DNA of 64,000 bases from assembly GCA_035496255.1 (NCBI GenBank), contig DATJEU010000068.1:25568-89567 (forward strand). Reading direction: 5' to 3'. Positions 60,051 through 64,000 of this stretch are shown here, one piece after another; position 1 is the stretch's first letter, and each line of letters opens with the position of its first letter. The translations under genes were made by a program, and so were the position numbers. Under the pieces are notes generated by a model. The model was given only the letters and a program-made list of their open reading frames with translations. It was not told the origin of the DNA and made no database searches. The DNA is from Gp6-AA40 sp035496255 (GTDB taxonomy: Bacteria; Acidobacteriota; Vicinamibacteria; Vicinamibacterales; UBA2999).

Positions 60051-60074
60051 TATCGTCGGTATGCTTGCGACCTG

Positions 60075-60572
60075 ATGACGCACACCATCGATCGCGTCGC
60101 TCGGTACCACGAGCAGTTGCTCGCCCTGCTCGAGCACGACGTGGTTGGCCTGGCCGAAGCGATGCCGGCCGATCGCTACGACTTCCGTCCCGCGGCAGGT
60201 GAATTCGCCGGCGCCCGTACGTTCGGAGAGCAGGTCGCGCACCTGGCCACGGTGATCTACCTCACCGCCGCGATCGTGATGGAGGAAGCGTCGCCGTACG
60301 CGCCGGGAACGAACGACAACGGACCAGACGCCGTGCGAGGGAAGGACGCAATCGTGGCGTACCTGGAATCGTCGATGGCGTACGCGCGCAGGGCGATGAT
60401 CTCGCTGACGGAACGGAACGCGCTCGATCCGTTGAAGACCTGCTTCGGTATGCAGCCGCGGGTGCAGGTCGCGGCAGGCATCGTCTACCACAGCTATGAC
60501 CATTACGGTCAGATGGTCGTCTACGCACGGATGAACGGCGTCGTTCCGCCAGCCTCTGCCAATCAGCGCTGA
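60075..60572 (+). CDS. DinB family protein
   Basis: The 165-aa four-helix bundle protein has HTIDRVARYHEQLLALLEHDV, RPAAGEFAGARTFGEQVAHLATVIYLTA and HSYDHYGQMVVYARMNGVVPP. These place the three metal-binding His residues of the DinB/YfiT fold (in EQVAH and HSYDH). Members include thiol transferases such as bacillithiol S-transferases and metal-dependent hydrolases; the substrate here is unknown. ATG 60075 starts the conserved region. The gene is divergent from the btuB promoter, and its stop codon lies in the phased box at 60568. Confidence 0.85.
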   Translation: MTHTIDRVARYHEQLLALLEHDVVGLAEAMPADRYDFRPAAGEFAGARTFGEQVAHLATVIYLTAAIVMEEASPYAPGTNDNGPDAVRGKDAIVAYLESSMAYARRAMISLTERNALDPLKTCFGMQPRVQVAAGIVYHSYDHYGQMVVYARMNGVVPPASANQR

Positions 60573-60596
60573 AGACTCTCTGAAGTTTTTGTCAGA
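60568..60596. promoter_or_regulatory. 11-bp-phased CTGAAG box upstream of a cytochrome c'-like gene
   Basis: GCTGAAG (60568), TCTGAAG (60579) and TGTCAGA (60590) are exactly 11 bp apart with spacers ACTC and TTTT. CTTCAGG follows at 60604. It ends 35 bp before the cytochrome ATG at 60631 and overlaps the DinB stop codon. It is the best match to the box at 48346. Confidence 0.7.
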
Positions 60597-60630
60597 CGAC
60601 TTTCTTCAGGCCGTGTGTTTGAATGACGGC

Positions 60631-61173
60631 ATGCGTACGCCACTCCGCTCGATGTTCATCGTCGCTTTCGTGCTCGTCATCGCGTTGTGTGTGCAGATCG
60701 CCCGCGCGCAGGCGCCGGCCCAGGCCCGTCGAGCCGCTGCGCCGGCCGTGCAGAAAGCCACCGTGCTTCAGGTGATGCGCGGCATCTTGTACCCGAGCTC
60801 GAACGTCGTCTTCTACGCGCAGAGTGAAGACCCCGAGAAGGTGACCAAGCCCCAGGATCCGTCGACCGCGACCGACTTGCTGCAGAGCACGTACGGGGGA
60901 TGGGAGGCGGTGGCGAACGCCAGTCTGGCGTTGACCGAAGCCGCGCGCCTGCTCGAAGTGCCGCGCTCCTGCTCCAACGGCAAGGCTGCCCCGATCACCA
61001 ACGCGACGTGGACCAAGGGGCTGAGCGAACTGCGCGCCGCTGGACAAGCGGGCTACGCGGCGGCGAAGGCGAAGGACATGGACAAGGTGCTCGACGCGGC
61101 CGACAAGATCACCACCGCGTGCTCGACCTGCCACGACAAGTTCCGGGAAAAGACGCCGCGGTGCGTGGCCTGA
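60631..61173 (+). CDS. Secreted cytochrome c'-like monohaem protein (copy 1)
   Basis: The 180-aa protein has a signal peptide (MRTPLRSMFIVAFVLVIALCVQIARA) and a helical domain with VLQVMRGILYPSSNVVFYAQSE. The C-terminal haem motif is CSTCHDKFREK, as in cytochrome c' where CxxCH is near the end. A second Cys pair (SCSNGKA and PRCVA) is present. A paralogue lies at 62649-63152. The role is probably periplasmic electron transfer or gas binding. An 11-bp-phased box lies just upstream, so it is likely controlled by the same regulator as two TonB receptors. Confidence 0.82.
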   Translation: MRTPLRSMFIVAFVLVIALCVQIARAQAPAQARRAAAPAVQKATVLQVMRGILYPSSNVVFYAQSEDPEKVTKPQDPSTATDLLQSTYGGWEAVANASLALTEAARLLEVPRSCSNGKAAPITNATWTKGLSELRAAGQAGYAAAKAKDMDKVLDAADKITTACSTCHDKFREKTPRCVA

Positions 61174-61182
61174 ACTCTCTCG

Positions 61183-61284
61183 ATTCCCAACGCCCAACCT
61201 CTGACGCTCGCCCAACTCCCAAGCAGATTGGGTTGGGCCGAGCCGTTGGGAGTTGGCCAAGGATCATTTGGGAGTTGGGAGTTT
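61183..61284. repeat. TTGGGAG heptamer array with perfect 12-bp inverted repeat
   Basis: The left arm carries ATTCCCAACGCCCAACC and CCCAACTCCCAA. The right arm carries TTGGGTTGGGCC, GTTGGGAGTTGG and TTGGGAGTTGGG. CCCAACTCCCAA (61211-61222) and TTGGGAGTTGGG (61268-61279) are exact complements. It lies between convergent genes and ends at the stop codon of the anchor protein. The heptamer is shared with 39504-39611 and cysH. Confidence 0.8.
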
Positions 61285-61924
61285 ACGGGAAGCTCTTGTT
61301 CCTCACCGATCCATCGGCGTGAAATTCGTGCGCGAGGTTGTAGAAGCCGGCGCTCGTCAGCGTCACCGTGACCGGCTGGTCACCGGTGTTCTCCCAGTAC
61401 CAACCATGAATGCCGGGAAACGGCGCGGTCAGCGTGCCTGACGCGCCGGCGCCGCTGGATTTCTCGTACGATTGCGCGTAGCCGCGCGGTGCGCCATCGG
61501 GCTCGGCGTGAAATTCGAAGTTCACCGCGGTCGTCGCCTTCCATGAGTAGAGCAGCGACTCACCCTTCTCCAGCCGGTACTTGTATTCGATCGTGCCTTT
61601 CGGCGGCAGCGTGAAGTCCACCGTCTCGTGATTGAAGGGCTTCTCCTGCGGCACGATCAGCGCGGCTTGTCCGCCTGTGGCGCTGGTGGATGCGTTCAGT
61701 TCCGCGACCTGTTTGCCGACGGTGCCCAGATCCAGCAGTCCGAGCTTCGCGCCGATCCCGGTCGGGTCGACCGCAAACTCCGCCGGCAGCACGGCGATCA
61801 CGACGAGGACCCCGGCGACGAGCAGAGCCAGTCCAAGAGCCACGGCGATGTGTTGGCGCGTCTCAGTCGTGGCCGGCCCGCGTTGCCGAGCCCGGCCTGC
61901 ATTGATGTTGAGGTCAGTCATCAT
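61283..61924 (-). CDS. Transmembrane anchor protein of a HupE cluster
   Basis: The 213-aa protein has one N-terminal transmembrane helix (HIAVALGLALLVAGVLVVIAVLPAEFAVDP) and a periplasmic beta domain: PPKGTIEYKYRLEKGESLLYSWKATTAVNFEFHAEPDG, GIHGWYWENTGDQPVTVTLTSAGFYN. It overlaps the stop of the HupE-like gene (ATGATGA), so both are co-translated. Such anchors often sit beside HupE/UreJ genes and may form a complex with them. The function is unknown; Met 61921 is an alternative start. Confidence 0.72.
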   Translation of the reverse strand: MMTDLNINAGRARQRGPATTETRQHIAVALGLALLVAGVLVVIAVLPAEFAVDPTGIGAKLGLLDLGTVGKQVAELNASTSATGGQAALIVPQEKPFNHETVDFTLPPKGTIEYKYRLEKGESLLYSWKATTAVNFEFHAEPDGAPRGYAQSYEKSSGAGASGTLTAPFPGIHGWYWENTGDQPVTVTLTSAGFYNLAHEFHADGSVRNKSFP

Positions 61925-62652
61925 CCCGCCAGGACATAGCCAGAGAGCTGATAGCCCACCAGCAGGAAACCGCACCCCATCACCAGGGCGTTGGTGGCGA
62001 AGGCGTGCGCGAGAAATCCGGTTCGCGTGCGCCAGTACGTCAGGCCGATGAGGATCGCGGTCAGCGCCAGCCCCTGACCGATTTCGACGCCGACGTTGAA
62101 GCTGACGATGTTCGCGACCAGGCCATTCGAGGAGAGCGCGAACTCCTGAAGTTTCGTGGCCAGGCCGAAGCCGTGAAACAGGCCGAAGACGAACACGGCC
62201 ACGCGGGTGTTCGGTTGCACTCCGAAGAACGACCTGAAGCCGTCCATGTTCTCGAACGCCTTGTAGACGACCGAGAAGCCGATGACCGCGTCGATGATGT
62301 ATGGATTGGCGCGGACGCCGCCGAGCACGCCAAGCAACAGCGTGGCGCTGTGGCCGATCGTGAACAGGCTCACGTATTGGACGACGTCCTTCAGGCGATA
62401 CAGGAAGAAGATCACGCCGACCAGGAACAGCAGATGGTCGTAGCCGGTCACCATGTGCTTGGCGCCCAGATACATCAGCGGCACGATCGCGCGCCCGCTC
62501 AGCCCCTGGAGAAACACCGCATCCTTACCTGAGACGCCATGCGCTTCGCCGGTTGCAGCGAATAACAACAGGAGAAACGCTGCGGCAAGAACAGGAGGCC
62601 GGGCCTTTATGGCCCGGCTGCGGCGAATACCTTCGAGCACTCCGGAGGTCAC
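61921..62652 (-). CDS. HupE/UreJ-like membrane protein
   Basis: The 243-aa protein has a signal peptide or first helix followed by the family start AHGVSGKDAVFLQG. It includes KHMVTGYDHLLFLVGVIFFLYRL (His/Asp-His metal motif), FTIGHSATLLLGVLGG, VFGLFHGFGLATKLQEF and about six helices. HupE/UreJ proteins are Ni2+ or Co2+ permeases; this subgroup may move another metal. The GTG at 62652 overlaps the upstream stop by 4 bp; an ATG at 62685 is possible. A palindrome GCCGGGCC/GGCCCGGC (62598-62618) lies inside the coding N-terminus. Confidence 0.8.
   Translation of the reverse strand: MTSGVLEGIRRSRAIKARPPVLAAAFLLLLFAATGEAHGVSGKDAVFLQGLSGRAIVPLMYLGAKHMVTGYDHLLFLVGVIFFLYRLKDVVQYVSLFTIGHSATLLLGVLGGVRANPYIIDAVIGFSVVYKAFENMDGFRSFFGVQPNTRVAVFVFGLFHGFGLATKLQEFALSSNGLVANIVSFNVGVEIGQGLALTAILIGLTYWRTRTGFLAHAFATNALVMGCGFLLVGYQLSGYVLAG
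62598..62618. repeat. Palindrome within the HupE-like gene
   Basis: GCCGGGCC (62598-62605) and GGCCCGGC (62611-62618) form a perfect 8-bp hairpin over TTTAT. It is inside the coding region and encodes residues around SRAIKARP of the signal segment. It resembles the dispersed intergenic palindromes. Confidence 0.6.
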
Positions 62653-63152
62653 TGCCGCCGATACCTTTCGTGGCAGTTGTCGCAACTGATGTTCACCGCC
62701 TCGCCCGCGGCCAGCACGTCGTCCGGCTTCTTCGCGTCCACCGCCTTCAGCGTCTGCCGTGCGGCATCGACCATCGCCTGCGACATCTTGATCCAGTCGC
62801 CGCGATCAACGGCACGTCCCTCGGTCACCAGCAGGTTGCCCGCTTCGCCGAGCGCCGCCGCCTGCGCGCCTAACAGCGCCCACGCCTCATCGTCCCTGGG
62901 ATAGATCTCCTCGACGCCATCTTTGGTCACGGTCGTTTGCACCGCCTGGAAGATGGCATTCGAGGTGGGCGAGACGATGCCGCTCATGATCTGCTTCACG
63001 TTCGCAACTTGAGCCGGTGCCGCGGCTGAGGCAGCGGTTTTCGGCGTTTCTCTGGTGGTCCGCGCGGCAACCACGACGAAGCCGACGCCGAACACGAACA
63101 GCAGGGCGCTGACGGTGAAGAGTGGAAGAGTGGATTTCATCGGGTCGCGCAT
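62649..63152 (-). CDS. Secreted cytochrome c'-like monohaem protein (copy 2)
   Basis: The 167-aa protein has an N-terminal signal or anchor (STLPLFTVSALLFVFGVGFVVVAA) and a helical domain with VKQIMSGIVSPTSNAIFQAVQ, which lines up with the copy at 60631 (VLQVMRGILYPSSNVVFYAQ). The C-terminal haem site is CDNCHERYRR. It is first in a unit with HupE and the anchor protein, overlapping HupE by 4 bp. Haem protein plus metal permease may handle metal redox or uptake. It is preceded by an 11-bp-phased box at 63180. Confidence 0.82.
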   Translation of the reverse strand: MRDPMKSTLPLFTVSALLFVFGVGFVVVAARTTRETPKTAASAAAPAQVANVKQIMSGIVSPTSNAIFQAVQTTVTKDGVEEIYPRDDEAWALLGAQAAALGEAGNLLVTEGRAVDRGDWIKMSQAMVDAARQTLKAVDAKKPDDVLAAGEAVNISCDNCHERYRRQ

Positions 63153-63179
63153 CGTACGTGATGCGATGCGCGACGCTCA

Positions 63180-63208
63180 ACTGAAGATTTTCTGAAGCGG
63201 CGCTGTCG
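63180..63208. promoter_or_regulatory. 11-bp-phased CTGAAG box upstream of the cytochrome/HupE operon
   Basis: ACTGAAG (63180), TCTGAAG (63191) and GCTGTCG (63202) start 11 bp apart with spacers ATTT and CGGC. It lies 28 bp upstream of the minus-strand cytochrome ATG, in the short gap after the DUF1259 gene. It is the fourth copy of this box in the window. Confidence 0.68.
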
Positions 63209-63214
63209 CGACGA

Positions 63215-64000
63215 TCAGTGTTGCGCGGCGTGTCCCTTGCCGAGCTGATCGACAGCAGCCTTGACCCCTTGCGCCAGCTTCGCGGCCGGACCTTTTCCCC
63301 AGTAGTGGAGGAAGAAGACCTCCGGGCTCGTGCCGATCATGTGCTGGTGGATGGCGACGACGTCGATGCCGTTGCTGCGCAGCGCTTTCAGCACCGGCTG
63401 CACCTCGCTGGCCAGCATGGCGATGTCGCCGGCGACGACCGCGTCGGTGTTGCTGCCGTAGAAGGCCGCCCAGGTGTTGAGGCCCATGCGCGAATTGATC
63501 GTCGCGCCCATTTCCTTGATCGCGAGGTCGCTGCGGCCAATCGTGATCTTGTAGACGCCGCCATTCTGCTCGCCCATCGTGCCGATCGTGCGTGCCAGTG
63601 CCTGCGTATCGAGGGGCCCCGTGATCGCCCGGCCGGCCGGCCCGACGGCGGGAGCGGGTCCCTTGCCGATCAACGCGATCGCCGGCTGGATCTTCTTGGC
63701 GAGATCCGCCGTCGATCCATGTCCGTGTACGTGCATGTAAAAGACGCGCGGCGTGTCGAAGAAGAAATGGTTGTGGAGTGCGGTGACCTCGAGACCGCTA
63801 TCGAGGACGGCTGACATGACGGGATTGACCTCCGCCTCGGTGAGCACGAGGTCGCCCATCATCACGTCCTGGCCGCCGGTCCCTTTGGTGAACGCCACCC
63901 AGCCGCCGAACCCGAGCGGCGTCGGCGTCGCGATACCGTCGACCGTCACCTTGAGATCGTTGCGGGGGATGTTGACCTTGAGGACGTTGTCCTTGAAGTC
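63215..64000 (-). CDS. DUF1259 (LppY/LpqO) protein, 5' end beyond the window
   Basis: At least 261 residues are visible and the frame stays open to the window edge, so the start is outside. Two DUF1259 repeats are seen, with paired motifs SGLEVTALHNHFFFDTPRVFYMHVHGHG and NGIDVVAIHQHMIGTSPEVFFLHYWGKG (H-x-H and HVHG-like), plus GLNTWAAFYGSNTDAVVAGDIAMLASEV. The family includes mycobacterial LppY/LpqO and is often exported; function unknown, with His clusters suggesting metal binding. It lies upstream of the cytochrome/HupE operon but a regulatory box separates them. Confidence 0.85.
   Translation of the reverse strand, partial: DFKDNVLKVNIPRNDLKVTVDGIATPTPLGFGGWVAFTKGTGGQDVMMGDLVLTEAEVNPVMSAVLDSGLEVTALHNHFFFDTPRVFYMHVHGHGSTADLAKKIQPAIALIGKGPAPAVGPAGRAITGPLDTQALARTIGTMGEQNGGVYKITIGRSDLAIKEMGATINSRMGLNTWAAFYGSNTDAVVAGDIAMLASEVQPVLKALRSNGIDVVAIHQHMIGTSPEVFFLHYWGKGPAAKLAQGVKAAVDQLGKGHAAQH

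Overview
The window is GC-rich and gene-dense. It most resembles a member of the Acidobacteriota, probably Vicinamibacteria. Supporting signs are Oar-like TonB-dependent receptors with carboxypeptidase-regulatory N-termini, VWFA-related secreted proteins, an ADOP-type ABC permease fragment, paralogous secreted proteins carrying a W-[DE]-GDTLVV motif, and many 4-bp start/stop overlaps. This placement is inferred from gene content only. I saw no rRNA, tRNA, transposase, CRISPR array or prophage.

Layout. 0-9 kb: end of an ADOP permease, a heterodimeric ABC exporter, a VWFA protein, a FabH-like synthase, an FkbM methyltransferase, a secreted esterase and an internally deleted metallophosphoesterase. 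9-21 kb (minus strand): a CxxCH/prenyltransferase-like/ankyrin fusion, a GH15 glucosidase overlapping a glucose dehydrogenase, a PhyH-like dioxygenase overlapping a large two-module glycosyltransferase-like protein, and the dapC-dapD-dapE operon. 21-31 kb: secreted proteins, MgtC, a TPR+VWFA pair, pirin and a giant CheB/CheR/PAS hybrid histidine kinase. 31-37 kb: an enoyl-CoA hydratase/3-hydroxyacyl-CoA dehydrogenase fusion, feruloyl-CoA synthase and an amidohydrolase, probably a beta-oxidative hydroxycinnamate side-chain pathway. 39.6-48.2 kb: a sulfur assimilation locus. 48-64 kb: three TonB receptors (one behind a cobalamin riboswitch), a CDF transporter, a GT-C mannosyltransferase, DinB, two cytochrome c'-like proteins, HupE and a DUF1259 protein.

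The most striking find is in the divergent intergenic region of the sulfur locus (42672-43267). Two different cysteine-rich leader peptides, each behind its own promoter and with a very short 5' UTR, point in opposite directions. The minus-strand leader (6 Cys in codons 5-12) precedes a strong Rho-independent terminator with a competing antiterminator, ahead of cysD-cysN-cysH. The plus-strand leader (8 Cys in 28 codons) precedes mutually exclusive hairpins, one of which hides the ribosome binding site of a thioredoxin/DsbD-alpha protein followed by a porin. Together they look like a bidirectional cysteine-sensing switch, transcriptional on one side and translational on the other.

Two other patterns recur. 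First, an 11-bp-phased box (NCTGAAG-N4-NCTGAAG-N4-third 7-mer) lies upstream of two TonB receptors and two cytochrome c'-like genes, suggesting an OmpR/PhoB-type regulon. Second, intergenic DNA is full of locus-specific heptanucleotide arrays, often folded as inverted repeats, and of short palindromes that run into coding sequences and supply stop codons, N-termini or in-frame inserts.
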